Origin: Colletotrichum lupini
Lineage: Eukaryota > Ascomycota > Sordariomycetes > Glomerellales > Glomerellaceae
Length of the DNA stretch: 64,000 nucleotides
Assembly: GCF_023278565.1 (NCBI RefSeq)
Contig: NC_064680.1
Location: forward strand, 806,001 to 870,000
Direction: 5' to 3'
In this document: positions 11,501 to 21,954 of the stretch, piece by piece
How positions within the stretch are numbered: the stretch's first letter is position 1
Layout of the letters: every line of letters begins with the position of its first letter
Notes under the pieces: model-generated
The model's input: only the letters and a program-made list of their open reading frames with translations
Database searches by the model: none
Told to the model about the DNA's origin: nothing
Translations under genes and position numbers: made by a program

Positions 11501-13454
11501 CGGACATGGTGATGATTGCTGACGGGCGTTTTGCCGTTATGCTAGAGCCTGGACCTTGTTCCAGTCTCGCGGAGGAATGCCCAGAGAAGGCATCGTCTGT
11601 TGAAGATGACGCCGTGAGACTCAAGAAAAGGGTCGTAGTGATATTCAGGCCGGATATCAATGACACCACAACGAAAAGGACGGAAGAATGTGTTGCGAGG
11701 TGGGAATGTAGAAAGGTAAGCTGACATGGACGTGCCGGTAGTTGACTTTGGCTCTAGGGCACGGACTCGGAGGAATTCTCTTTCTCACATTTCCATCCGC
11801 CTGGCTTTTCCCCATTTCAAGATCTGCATGGTAGTTGGTCTCCCTTTTCGGTGCTCGCTCGGCAAGTTGAGGTCTGAAGGGTGCCATTGAGGTGCTGGGG
11901 CAAGTCGAAATTCGGTAAGCGGCTCTTCTTCTCTGACGGTTTCGTCCGACCTATGGTCTAAGGTAGTATCGAGTCTACAGACCGGACAACATCTTCTCTC
12001 TTCGCTTCGTCTTCTCGACCAGCCGGTCTCTAGATGCATCACCTCACTTTGCCTGCATTCTATTGGAACCGGCGAGCAGCAACAACACCACGCCATCACA
12101 CATATTTCCTCCAACCCTGCATGGTCAGTTATCAGAAAACCCAACATCCAGAGGCCGCCGACGATGCTGCCACTGACGTTTGACGTTCACTTCTGCACCG
12201 GGCCCCCGATGTCTTGGTTTACAAGCAGGCCGGCCGTGTCTCGGACCCATCAAACCCAGGGAGACTGAAAACCTCCACTGCAAGTCTGGTCTCGTCTGCG
12301 GTTGCGCGGGTGCGGTACAGTCGGTACGGTACTACGACCGCATGCCGCACTGCATTGCAGACCTACTCACACCACATACCTACACTACCACACACGCTTC
12401 AGAGACTCATAGTGGACAAGTAGTTGTGTAGATATTCACGTCAGCTTCCGCTACTTGCGCATGTCTCACCAATGCTTTCCCATTCAAGCGGTTCACCGTC
12501 CCGCCCAGCCGTTTTTTCATTCGTCTGTCGCTCGACTTGGAGCATGTCTTGGGCCTTTATGTCTCTTGTAGCTTGCCAGCCGCATCCTTCACCGCCTCAT
12601 TTATCGAATCTGCGGAATTGGCCGCTTATTCATGGCGGCGATGAGGCGTTTCCTTCCCGCCAGCAGACGCGAGAGCGAAGTTTACTGGTGGTCAAGCCAC
12701 GCTGCCGACGGGATGAGTTCCCCCAAAGTATGATCTGATGCAGCGATGCTCGCCTTGCCAATCTCAACCCATCGGGCCATCGAATCATATTCCTGGGATT
12801 TGATCCCCGGTTACACAAAGTTGAAGCTCCAGAGTTCACGCCAAGCCTCATGTCACCCTGCCGCAGATTAGAGAACGAAACAAATCCCGTCCTCAAAGGC
12901 ATCCCGCTCTCCTCACGGTCACAACAGCCTAGCCTTAAACATTGACGTCGAAAGGCCCTTCAAAAGAGCATCAGGCCACCTCAAAAGCCACAATATCCCA
13001 AAACTTCCAAAATTCAAGGTCCTCCGGATACCTGGAATCAGAATGTCTCAAGCCAGTGAAGCCACAACGTCCTGTTCAGGGGTTCCCTAGCGGAGTGACA
13101 GTGATGACCCAGTCCGTATTGGTTTTAGACTTTCCAGCTAACCACATATCGCACGTCATGTCCGCCCAGAGACACCACCCCCAGTGCGACCCCCTCGAAG
13201 AACAAACTCCACAGGTTCGTCTCCCTCCGCTCGGGTCGTCCCCGTCCCGAAGGGAGCCCCGAAGGGAGGGCGAGTTCGACCCAGTCTACTCCAGTCCATC
13301 CTGTCGTGGACTCGTAGCATGTCGAACCAGAGTTTCTCCCTAGATGTGATTCCTCAAGAGTCTCAATTTCATCCGACGACCGGACATAAGCACGATTACC
13401 AACCCTCTTTCGACCCCGGGGAGCCCACGGCAGTGTGGTAGTCTCGACGGCACA
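8515..13454. other. Long gene-poor stretch of normal composition
   Basis: About 4.9 kb without a gene I can support. Frames of 100-184 codons occur on both strands (for example 9,446-10,000 plus and 11,211-11,669 minus). They overlap one another, have poor protein-like content and match nothing I recognise. Local features are an (AC)7 run near 10,444-10,457, an AAGC tetranucleotide repeat near 10,784-10,802, pyrimidine- and purine-rich patches, and GGC-rich runs around 10,830-10,860. There is no RIP signature. The likely content is long promoter and leader sequence, a non-coding RNA gene, or a multi-exon gene that I could not assemble by eye. Confidence 0.5.
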
Positions 13455-13820
13455 ATGGCACCAAACACGGCGCGCCTCACAATCTTTGTCTTCGGCCTCT
13501 CCTCCTTTGCAGCGGGAGTCCACTCCCTCCTCCGTCCCCACGACTCCCTCAAGGCGCTAGACCTCCCCGCCGCCGCTCTCCCCGCAGCCAACGGCAACGC
13601 TCTGGCCGCCATTGCAATGGGCATCTACTACACCCTGGCAGCCGCCCAAGACAACCGCGCCTTCTTCCTCGCCACCATCCCAATGCGCTTGACGTCCGCC
13701 TTCGTGTTCTGGCGACAGGACTGGGGTATCGTTTCCGGTTGGGAGGGTGGGAGCGCGGCATTGACGCTGCTTGCCTTGGCTTGGGATGCTCGGCAACGAA
13801 CCAAGACTCATGAGGCTTGA
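13455..13820 (+). CDS. Small four-helix integral membrane protein
   Basis: A 121-residue intronless frame with a good start context (GCACAATGGC). Four hydrophobic segments are visible at about 8-26, 45-64, 68-86 and 97-111. The linkers are short, and the tail (112-121) is basic and then acidic. His23 and Arg27 lie close to the end of the first helix, and a Met-Arg-Leu-Thr sequence sits in the third helix. The layout resembles small fungal four-helix membrane proteins of unknown function (DUF-type families), but I cannot name the family with certainty. It is convergent with the esterase gene ending at 14,205, with about 380 bp between the stops. No signal peptide distinct from the first helix is seen. 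It most likely sits in an internal or plasma membrane. Confidence 0.82.
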   Translation: MAPNTARLTIFVFGLSSFAAGVHSLLRPHDSLKALDLPAAALPAANGNALAAIAMGIYYTLAAAQDNRAFFLATIPMRLTSAFVFWRQDWGIVSGWEGGSAALTLLALAWDARQRTKTHEA

Positions 13821-14204
13821 GAGGCTGGGCACCCATCTGTCGCTTGACGAATATGCGGAACATGCCGGGAGATCGAGAATGGGTGGTTCAGTCTCCTGTT
13901 CTAGATCTGAATTGATGTGCACTTTTGACTGGGATGATGTCTTTCGATGTGAGATTTAATCTCGAGTTCCCATTCACGGCCAGTGGGGGAGGAAGACAGC
14001 CTGACTTGTGCAGTGTGACTTTGGAGGATTGAAGATCATCACTCGAGGCCAATAGCAGACTGAGTAGCAAAGACATGAGGCGAACCAGTCTTACATCCTG
14101 ACCCAGTCGTTTCCTCGAGACTTCACGGGCGGTAATCGACAAGATTTCAAATAGTAACAACTCATCCATTTTCTTCATCCGACTAATATGAGATGACATT
14201 CTCA
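13821..14204. other. Convergent 3' region between two genes
   Basis: This 384-bp spacer lies between two convergent stop codons and presumably holds both 3' untranslated regions and polyadenylation sites. I see no further gene. Short antisense frames here are shadows. Confidence 0.6.
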
Positions 14205-15866
14205 TTACACTTCACGAGGCGGCGCGACGTGAATCTGCCAGTATTTCGTCGTCTCTTTGGATATTCTCGCCCTCTCTTCGTCCCTCATCGTATCCTTCCC
14301 GTACTCCTCATGTGTTACCCCATCCGACAAGACGCCGTCTCTCGTGCCGTTTTTCAAAAATGTCATAAACTCCATAGGCACCCTCACATACTCCCGTAAG
14401 CCTTGTCGCACATCAATCGTAGCCCCCGTAGTCCAGCGAAGCAGCAAAGGCTCAATGAGCGGCGCATCGGTAACGCTGGGATGACTCGTCTTTAGACTGG
14501 TTAGGAACCAACTTGAGCCCACGCGCTTCAGTACGTCTCTCGCGATATCCCTGACCGTGTCAAAGTGCGGACGGCCGAAGAAGGGTGTGCTCGTCTTCGA
14601 CCAAGAGTCGGAGTGGACGATGAGGACGGGCACGTCGATATCGGTGTTGAGTCGTCCGCTGCTCTTCCCTGGGTCGAGAGCGATACCTCCCACAGCCGGA
14701 TTCTCGTCTGATGTTGCCCCTTTGAGAGCCTGTAGCGCCCCCGTTGCGCCAAAGGAATGGCCTGCGATGACTGTCTGGGAGAAATCGAGTCTATTTTCCC
14801 AGTCCGCGAGGCCGCGGCCTTCTTTGCGGGCATTGTTTGCGAAGATCTTTGACCCCTTCCCGGCATGAAGTGACTGCAGCACCGATATCGTCTCTTCAAT
14901 CTCAGCCTGTCGGAAGGCGAGCTGCTCAAACTTCAAGTCATCAGATTTCATCTCGTTGCCGCCCCTGAGTTCATTCTTGGTGAGGTACATCACCCTGCGG
15001 CTCTTGCCGTCCGTAGCTGTAACGACCGAGCCAGGGCCGCTGCCGTCGCGATGCTCGATAGCAGCAACGACAATTCCACGGCTCGCGAGCTCACCGCAGT
15101 AGTGCGTGTAATCTGCCCGGGAACTGGCCAGACCGTGAGACAACGCCACGACGGGCAATTTCTCATTTCCTTTACTGCTTGTCTGAGGGAGAAGTGGTAC
15201 ATCAACCTGGGCAGGAATCTTGATGCTCCCCACCAGAGCCCATAGTGCTAACGTAAATATCGGTCGCGAGATGAAGTTGTTGAAGTGAGCGGCCCTCGCA
15301 TAGCCCTCCGCTGTGAGGCTGATGGGTTTCGGTACCCAATAGTGATGGCCTGTTCCCCTGGCACCCTTCTCGGCTGGGTAATATAGAGTGAAGAGTACTG
15401 TCTCGAGGTTGAACGCCGGCTTGCCGTTGCTGGCGAAAACTGAGTCGCTCGTGTTGCGAGGAGTACGGACGGGGACCTCGATGTCTATTGCACCAACTTC
15501 AAAAGGCCCTGAGTAGTTTGGTAGCCTGGATGCGAGTAGAGGCGACTGGATGAGGATACAGTATAAGACATACAGCCCGATGAGACTCCAGAGCACGTAT
15601 CCCACTGTAAGCCGGGGTTGTATGGTCGTGAATATTCTCTGCGGCAAGGAGCGAGTCCACGGCTTTGCATTATTCATCCATTTTGGTGCGTTTTCCATGA
15701 TTTCGCTAGGGTAACTCCTTGTCCCAGTCGGCCGTCCGAAATTGTCGTCGTTGTCGTGTAGAAGCGGAAGTGGAGAGTCCGGACCTTCAAGACCCGGGAC
15801 TTCGGCTAGAGCATCGAGTTCCACATCGGTGTCTCGGTAAGTAGGAAGGGACTGGCGTGAAGCCAT
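14205..15866 (-). CDS. PAF-acetylhydrolase-like serine esterase, membrane-anchored
   Basis: A single exon of 553 residues, an alpha/beta-hydrolase of the platelet-activating-factor acetylhydrolase group, which hydrolyses short or oxidised acyl chains from phospholipids. The acidic N-terminus (1-85) has no signal peptide. One membrane helix lies at about 88-106, and the catalytic domain follows. The nucleophile elbow is GHSFG with Ser371. Asp398 in ALDPG and His462 in KTSHPS complete the triad; the spacings of 27 and 64 residues are close to those in the animal enzymes. A conserved SHG segment (243-245) and AIEHRDGSG (269-277) lie where this family has its oxyanion-side and loop motifs. It is probably a type II membrane protein with the enzyme domain in the lumen or outside. 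The start at 15,866 is the first ATG of the frame. It is convergent with the small membrane protein gene. The natural substrate is inferred from family only. Confidence 0.92.
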   Translation of the reverse strand: MASRQSLPTYRDTDVELDALAEVPGLEGPDSPLPLLHDNDDNFGRPTGTRSYPSEIMENAPKWMNNAKPWTRSLPQRIFTTIQPRLTVGYVLWSLIGLYVLYCILIQSPLLASRLPNYSGPFEVGAIDIEVPVRTPRNTSDSVFASNGKPAFNLETVLFTLYYPAEKGARGTGHHYWVPKPISLTAEGYARAAHFNNFISRPIFTLALWALVGSIKIPAQVDVPLLPQTSSKGNEKLPVVALSHGLASSRADYTHYCGELASRGIVVAAIEHRDGSGPGSVVTATDGKSRRVMYLTKNELRGGNEMKSDDLKFEQLAFRQAEIEETISVLQSLHAGKGSKIFANNARKEGRGLADWENRLDFSQTVIAGHSFGATGALQALKGATSDENPAVGGIALDPGKSSGRLNTDIDVPVLIVHSDSWSKTSTPFFGRPHFDTVRDIARDVLKRVGSSWFLTSLKTSHPSVTDAPLIEPLLLRWTTGATIDVRQGLREYVRVPMEFMTFLKNGTRDGVLSDGVTHEEYGKDTMRDEERARISKETTKYWQIHVAPPREV

Positions 15867-18531
15867 TAAATGAGAGAGTTCTCATAGATCGGGCTAGTTG
15901 TGTTGATCGCTGTTGTTCTTGTATTTGTCGTGAAGAGGATGAGATGGAGTTGGCGCGGGCCGGAAGTTGCGGCGGGATGTTCGGCTGCGGTGTTACGTCA
16001 TCATTCTTGGTGTTCGGACACCACGAGATGGCAGCTGTCGCCCAGACGTCCAAGCAAGTAAACGCTCATTACACTTATTTAATGAACAGCTCATTGGTTT
16101 CGCAATCTGATCGCCAGAGCTTAACTTCCACTCTAAGAAAAGAGCGCTCACTCACCGACCGATCACGGACAGATGTGGTAATCCTGCCACCCAGACCTCT
16201 GCCTGTGTCTGGCTGCTTAGCCCCTTTAGGCATATGCGGTCATAACAGCCAGGATTCACATTGTCCATAGCATTTTCAAGAGGCGATGAAGGCTGATATC
16301 CAAGCTATTATCAGTGAGTGGATGAAGACATCACGTCGCAACCACAGACATTGCTGTAGTGCACCAGTATGGGTATTTACCGGATCGGTGAATATGTAGT
16401 CGGCGGCTACAGCTTCGACACCGAATGATTCTAAACTTCAAGCGGTGAATGAGTTAATATTCAGTTAGGTAGCATGGATTCCCATTGTCCGGGTCGTTCT
16501 CCCGCCTCGCGGTTCGCAGTATGTCTACGGCTTCTTCGAGCTCGAGGCGATCATCCGACTGACCACGAGCCGTGAGTGTTTGTGGCGATGGGTTCGATAT
16601 GAGGAAGCCAGCGCCGGTCGATCTCTTCGAGATTCCTGATACGCAATTGACATAAGAAAGACAAGCTGATGCCTCGGCTCTCCTGAGTTCGGCGTCAGTA
16701 CCAGCCAAAACCAAAGAGACACGCCCCACGAAAATACTCTAATAGAGTTCCTCTACTCTGTCGCAAGTGAGCCTTAGTCGAAGTCGCGATGGAGCTGAAC
16801 CGTGGACGTGCTTTGCTCCAGCTCGCCGGGGCACAGCGGATGGTTTCATGGCATGGCTCAAGGTGGAGTCGGGCAAGAAACGCCATGACCGAAGGCTCTT
16901 CTGTGATTTGTCTTGGTCGTCGGGCTGCCTCTTGCAAAAAGCCTGCCTGTCAAAGCTCCTATACGGAACAGGGGAGATCTCCACTTGAACAAGGGAACAT
17001 AATGCAAATCAGTTCGTTTGCCTCTTCTCGTAGTGGATCGGGGTGCTAAGGCATGTTAGGGAGTTGCCTGATTCTCAGCAGTAAGTTTACTGCTACCCTA
17101 TGCGATAGTGATCAACTAAAACGCAGTCAAGGCATCAGTCACGGCAGAAGTGAGGGAAAAGGTCTCGTTAGTGTTCACTCTTTCTTTAAAATTTACAAGA
17201 GGTAACCTCCACTGTGTCTTGAAGACCACTGAATGAAGCTCATTTCACTTCGATGAAAGGATATCGTCTGAGCTCAAGCGGGCGGCAATATGTACGTCCT
17301 CACATCACATCGAGCACTTCCGAAAGTAATTTGGTGTCATCGTTGGCTTGGAGGACTCGCCAGCTCATGTATGATACCGTTTCCGACTTGTTCTCCGGGC
17401 TAAGCCTCAGCTATATTGATCACGAAACCCCATCTGCGGTATGCAACTAGACTGCATCACAAACTTCGCGACAGAATCCAAGACAGGCAAGCGCCTTCCT
17501 GGCGGTCTTACGAGATAGAAGAGCTCTTCGAAGACCGAGGCAAGCTTTGCTGCCGCGGCATGAATTGTGACCCAGTCGGCCGGTTGTTCGAATCAATCCA
17601 AGCTAGCAAGGCTAGAGGTTGGTCCCAGAAGTTCTCGTAGAACCCTCGCGGCCGACCGGGCATAGCTGCATGTGTGGACATGTCTGGTCGATGAAGATGC
17701 TTAGCCACTGTTGACAACAAGATTCTGTACATGAGCTAGAAAGAATAATCAGGGCCTACGAAGGGATTGCTGGAAAATGTTTACTCAAATAGCTGGGATG
17801 AACGCCATGTACGCTGCCGCGCTGCCGCGCAGATTACAGAATCTAGCCAATCGCATTTGTCTCTACAGAACGGCGAACGGATTCCGGGACGAAGGATCTG
17901 GAACTACCCCGGCGTCGTTCGTTTTCCTAAAGACTCCATTAAATAACCCATGACGTGCATCATAACCGCGCCCACCAGTCGCATCTCTCATCTTTGCTCC
18001 ATTGCTCACCACAGCCCCCCTGCGAAGACCCGCGATGTACCGTGCCTACCTTACCCTAGATCGCATGCCATGGAGCCGATCATCCGCAATTCGTTTTGCA
18101 GCGTTTTTACAACTACAGACTTCTCCCACCGCCAACCGAATCGCGAGTCTCGAAATGCGAGTTCTGACCCATGATTGGCGGCTCAAGGTGAAACACACCA
18201 TGCTGAGACCATGTGGTCCACCACTCAACGTTGAGTCGGCCGAGAACCCGATAGCTTGTTTGGGAATTCGCTTTTGATTCCATCTTGGGATGGTCCAGCA
18301 ACCCCAGTCTTGGCCCCGCCAGGTCGGAGGCGACTCTTTGATGGGGGACCCTCGCAGCTTTCAACGTCCTGTAGCCAACTCGACTGTTTTCTAGCCACGC
18401 TCCTTGCATTCTCTGTCACAAATGAGCTGAAGTTGATCCATAGCAGCCTCGGCTGGTTCGATTGCCGCGATGGACGGAAAACGGTGGTCGATATTGACTC
18501 AGCTTTCGGACTGACGTCTGCCATCGCAACT
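15867..18531. other. Intergenic region, no supported gene
   Basis: About 2.7 kb between the divergent starts of the PAF-acetylhydrolase-like gene and the cutinase-family gene, so it holds both promoters. Frames of 60-135 codons occur on both strands, including a pair of overlapping frames near 17,416-17,732, but none has a recognisable motif or intron structure. Some could be remnants of a decayed gene. Composition is normal with no RIP signature. Confidence 0.5.
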
Positions 18532-18536
18532 CAACA

Positions 18537-18542
18537 TATAAG
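18537..18542 (+). promoter_or_regulatory. TATA-like box of the cutinase-family gene
   Basis: TATAAG lies 145 bp upstream of the ATG at 18,687, a usual distance for a fungal TATA promoter with a short leader. Pyrimidine-rich sequence follows (around 18,565-18,585), where transcription could start. Positional evidence only. Confidence 0.45.
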
Positions 18543-18686
18543 TAGCGCAGCGTCCCCTCGTCCCATGTTATCTTTTCCTTTGATAGAAGTATTCAGAGTA
18601 ACTCGACGCGAACGTAGCATCTGCCCAACGAACAACCTTTCCTGTCAAAATCACTAGTGCAGAGCGCTTATTTCAATTCCGCAAAC

Positions 18687-19561
18687 ATGGTCTATTCGCC
18701 CGTCGTCGCTTTAGGTTTTCTGGGCGCCCTGCAGGGCAGGAGCGAGGTCTATTCTCGACAGACAAACGCGACGGGCTGTGCAACGGGCGTGCACATGATT
18801 GTGGCCCGGGCCAGCACCGAGCAGCCGGGCACGGGAGTCATTGGTGCCATCGCGAATAGCATCCAGTCGCAGATTCCGGGATCCGATGTCGTCCCGGTCG
18901 ACTATCCTGCGCTACTCAACCCCTACCAGCCGTCGCAGAAGGCTGGCGTCACGGCGATGACGAAGCTGGTCCAGGACTACGCCAAGGCGTGCCCCCAGAC
19001 GAAAATGGTTCTCATGGGATACTCGCAAGTAAGTGGTTGCTCATCGTGACCAGAAAGAGACAGGAAGACTAACAGACAGTAAAGGGAGCGCATGTCACTG
19101 CCGATGTCCTTTGCGGCACAAGCGAGACCGGGTTCGCGTCAACAGAGCCCCAGGCTACTGACGTTACGGATAAAAGTACGTTCCGGGTGATATCGAGAGA
19201 TCTTTACCAGGCACTGACATGAACTTAGTTGCCGCCGTCGTCCTCATGGGCGACCCAAGCCACGTGACCGGGCAGCCCTTCGATCAGGGAACGAGCCAGA
19301 AGAACGGCGTAAGCAAGACGACGAAGAACCTCTCCGGCCAGGACAGATTTTGCTGACCGATTCGCCTTCTAGATCTTTCCAAGAACCAAGACTGCCGGGT
19401 GCGACGCCGTCTCGAGCAAAATGGCCTCCTTCTGCAACAGCGGCGACCCGTTCTGCGACAGCGGGGCCAACATCCAGGTTCACCTGAGTTACGTCCAGTC
19501 GGATGGGGACGCAGCCACAAAGTTCATCATGTCCAAGGTCGGCGGCGGCGCTGCGGCATGA
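18687..19561 (+). CDS. Secreted cutinase/acetylxylan-esterase family enzyme (CE5)
   Basis: Four exons (18,687-19,028; 19,085-19,175; 19,229-19,308; 19,373-19,561) encode 233 residues. The introns of 56, 53 and 64 nt all have GT..AG borders and CTAAC or CTGAC branch points. The N-terminus (about 1-20) is hydrophobic and fits a signal peptide; a further in-frame ATG at 18,657 would put ten polar residues before it, so 18,687 is preferred. The serine motif GYSQG (Ser113) is split by intron 1. The Asp and His are in CNSGDPFC (Asp196) and HLSY (His208), in the order and spacing of family CE5. Eight cysteines, including those at 31, 102, 124, 181, 192 and 199, suit disulfides in a secreted protein. 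The family hydrolyses cutin esters or acetyl groups on xylan. Residues around the triad do not tell me which, although the HMIVARASTEQPGTG start resembles esterases annotated as acetylxylan esterases. Confidence 0.93.
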
Positions 19562-20454
19562 CTGGGAGAAGGCACGGGGGCGAGCCAGTCTGTCAGCCTG
19601 CGCTTTTTACTGTACATGACTCTGCTGGCACAGATTGTTGGTTTACTGATCTTGTGAAGGGGATCTTTGCCATGATTTCTTCATGAGCTTGACACCGGTA
19701 AATACCTTGGTCTTTCATGTTGTTACATATGAATAAGTTGAAGCATAGTTAGCGTTCAAATACATGTTTGGTCTTAACACGTACCCTTGTCACGAAGATC
19801 GATATTCACCCACGTGTCTTTCGACAGTCAAAGACTCATCATGACCAACGGCTGTCCACTATGAGCCTATGGCCTGTCTTCAACGTGAAGACTTTCGGTC
19901 GAGGTTGAAAAGCGTAATCAGTATCTCGCAAAGGGCATGGCGAAATAGTGAAACTTCTGTGGGACTGCTAAGGAACACGCATGTCTGGAGAAAAGGCACG
20001 GAGGCTTGATCAGTACTTTTGACGGGCAAAAAGCCCTTCTAGCTTGCCAGGAAAGCCGTGATTGAGATTTGGGTGGTCCACTGCATGTCAAAAGTACCCC
20101 ATATCCTCACAATGGGCTTGACATACCGGTAGATTCTCAAACCTTAGTGGTTATCCTGTTAAGTACAGAATGGCATCAGTAAATAGGTACGTACTCTGTA
20201 TAAGGGGCAGCAACGAATCAAATATTATCCCATTTTATATTATACTTTTGGCATATATATTCTTCCTGATGTAACCAATGAAAAATTCAAGAAGGGATCA
20301 GCGTATTAGAAAATCAGCGGCGTGTAAATCGATGGCTTTTCACATTCAATGGATTGGCTGACCTCGCAAATTATGTCATCGTCGGCGGAAAATGGTACAC
20401 GGGCAATAGGTACTGTGGTAGGAGATTGACGACCCAAATCGAGCTGATCCATCG

Positions 20455-20890
20455 GCTAACCTCTCCCGTGACTGCATATTCTAGCAAGAATACTCCGTGA
20501 CAAAATAGGGGTATCTAGAGGAAGACGCAAGTAGGTGGTGTTTGATTGACTGGATAGGCCAGCCGTGGTGTCATTTCCCCTGAAGATCAAATGTACATTC
20601 ACAATGTCTTCCTTTATTATTCCTCCTTCGGGATGAACGTGGATGTCGGCTCTGGTTTCAAAAACAATCAGTCGCGGGAAACAAACGCCCTTTTATGGTG
20701 TGGAGATTCTCTAACAGGCGTCCCAATCAGCCGGAGGAAATCAACCTGGTAGCGGGATGGCTCGACGGGTACCACTTGGACGCTCATGCAGGTACCAACG
20801 CCCCCCCCCCCCCTAACCTTGGCAGTAACCTTACTTACCTTGAGTGTCTACCTCATGACTATCCCGGCAAGAATACTCCGTGACGAAGCG
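20455..20890. repeat. Diverged repeat, copies A and B
   Basis: GCAAGAATACTCCGTGAC occurs at about 20,484 and again at about 20,867. Each is preceded by a CTAACCT-containing stretch and a TGACT(G/A)..AT(A/C)(T/C)TC(T/C) stretch. Copy B (20,713-20,890) also carries AACAGGCGTCCCAA and GGTAGCGGGATGGCTCGACG, which recur in copy C at 21,096-21,265. The copies differ in length and by many substitutions. They carry few CpA-to-TpA changes, unlike the flanking AT-rich blocks. Confidence 0.55.
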
Positions 20891-21095
20891 TTGTTATATG
20901 GTGCAAGATAGGTAGAGTTTGCTCGGTTAATCGAGTCATGGTATGGTCTCTCTAGAGTTCAACTTCGGGCAATCCTCTTGTTCCCCCTGTTTTAAGCAAT
21001 CCACTCTTTCTTCCCCACGGCCATGGAGATGGATTGATGTCGGAAAGAGTGCCAATTGCGGACAGTCAACGTCAATTCATATCGCGGTAAGTCCC

Positions 21096-21265
21096 TCACA
21101 GGCGTTCCAAGCACTCGGGAACCCAAGTACCGGGAATCAAAGTGATTGGGAACCCAGGCATTTGGGAGCATACCTTGGTAGCGGGATGGCCCGACGGGTG
21201 CTTTTAAGGTTAAAATAATCAGCCATGCAGGCGTTAATGGTCCGCTCTAACCTTGACTACCGCCA
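21096..21265. repeat. Diverged repeat, copy C
   Basis: CACAGGCGTTCCAA, then GGTAGCGGGATGGCCCGACG, then CATGCAGG and CTAACCTTG follow in the same order as in copy B about 400 bp upstream. This suggests an old local duplication or two insertions of a small element. No ends or target duplications could be defined. Confidence 0.5.
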
Positions 21266-21808
21266 ATCTACTTTCTTCGATAACAAGGTACGTAGACTGC
21301 CGCCATGTCTCCATCTTCGTGGCGTCTTGCTACAGAAATGTGTCAATCTTGTCGGTGTTCCTGGATACTTGCTAGGTGTTTCTCATTCCAAATCTCTGGC
21401 ACAAGCTACGACGACTATGTGAATTCGCTGGTATCATAGAGCTAGGAGAGGATGACTTCGACTCAATAGTGACCTTCTCTCGCAACCGGGATTAGCGTTT
21501 GCTGTTTCCGTAGGCCGATTTTCTATTCTCCAGTCTATTGTGCCATCCATTGCTATGCCAGGCTATCTATGTTACCGTCCCTGAGCCATTTAGTGCCACA
21601 GTTGGTCAAGCCAGGCCGCGAATCCCACTGTCTCTCACTTTTACACTTCGCTCGAGTTTTGGTCCGGTCTAAAACCTCTACGCCCCCTGGCGTTTGGCGT
21701 CGTGATCTGTCGCTCATGGTACTTACTCGACGTTGTTCTTCCAAGCCCTAATAGGGTTGATGAAATCGGGTGAAGTAGAGACCTCTACGGATCGCGTGCT
21801 CAGCAAAG

Positions 21809-21815
21809 TATATAG
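21809..21815 (+). promoter_or_regulatory. TATA box of the NPF-protein gene
   Basis: TATATAG lies 146 bp upstream of the ATG at 21,955. It is followed by a pyrimidine-rich stretch with several CTTC and CATC words (about 21,826-21,875) that would suit transcription start, then a leader rich in A and C up to the start codon. Confidence 0.55.
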
Positions 21816-21954
21816 AGGAGCCCATCTCCCCCTTCCCTGCTGTTCAATTCTGTCATCCTTCATCTCACTCACAATCGTCTACACGCAAGAGTAAGTCTAC
21901 CAACTGTAAGTTTTTCATTCAGTCAGTTCGCAAGAAACCAAAAACAACATCACA

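Larger units (their letters stand above)
19562..21808. other. Intergenic region with diverged repeats
   Basis: About 2.2 kb without a supported gene. It begins with the 3' region of the cutinase-family gene. From about 20,455 to 21,265 it contains diverged copies of a short sequence block (separate entries) and a run of 13 cytosines at 20,801-20,813 between GGTACC sites. Short frames (20,695-20,883 and 20,943-21,218 plus) run through the repeats and are not convincing. Confidence 0.5.

Noticed and set aside
11211..11669. 152-codon frame on the minus strand
   Set aside because: No family resemblance, and a competing frame overlaps on the plus strand. It is consistent with chance in GC-rich DNA.
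17416..17732. Overlapping 74-codon frames that look slightly protein-like
   Set aside because: They lie on opposite strands of the same DNA. Neither has a recognisable motif or extends through plausible introns, so no gene is called.
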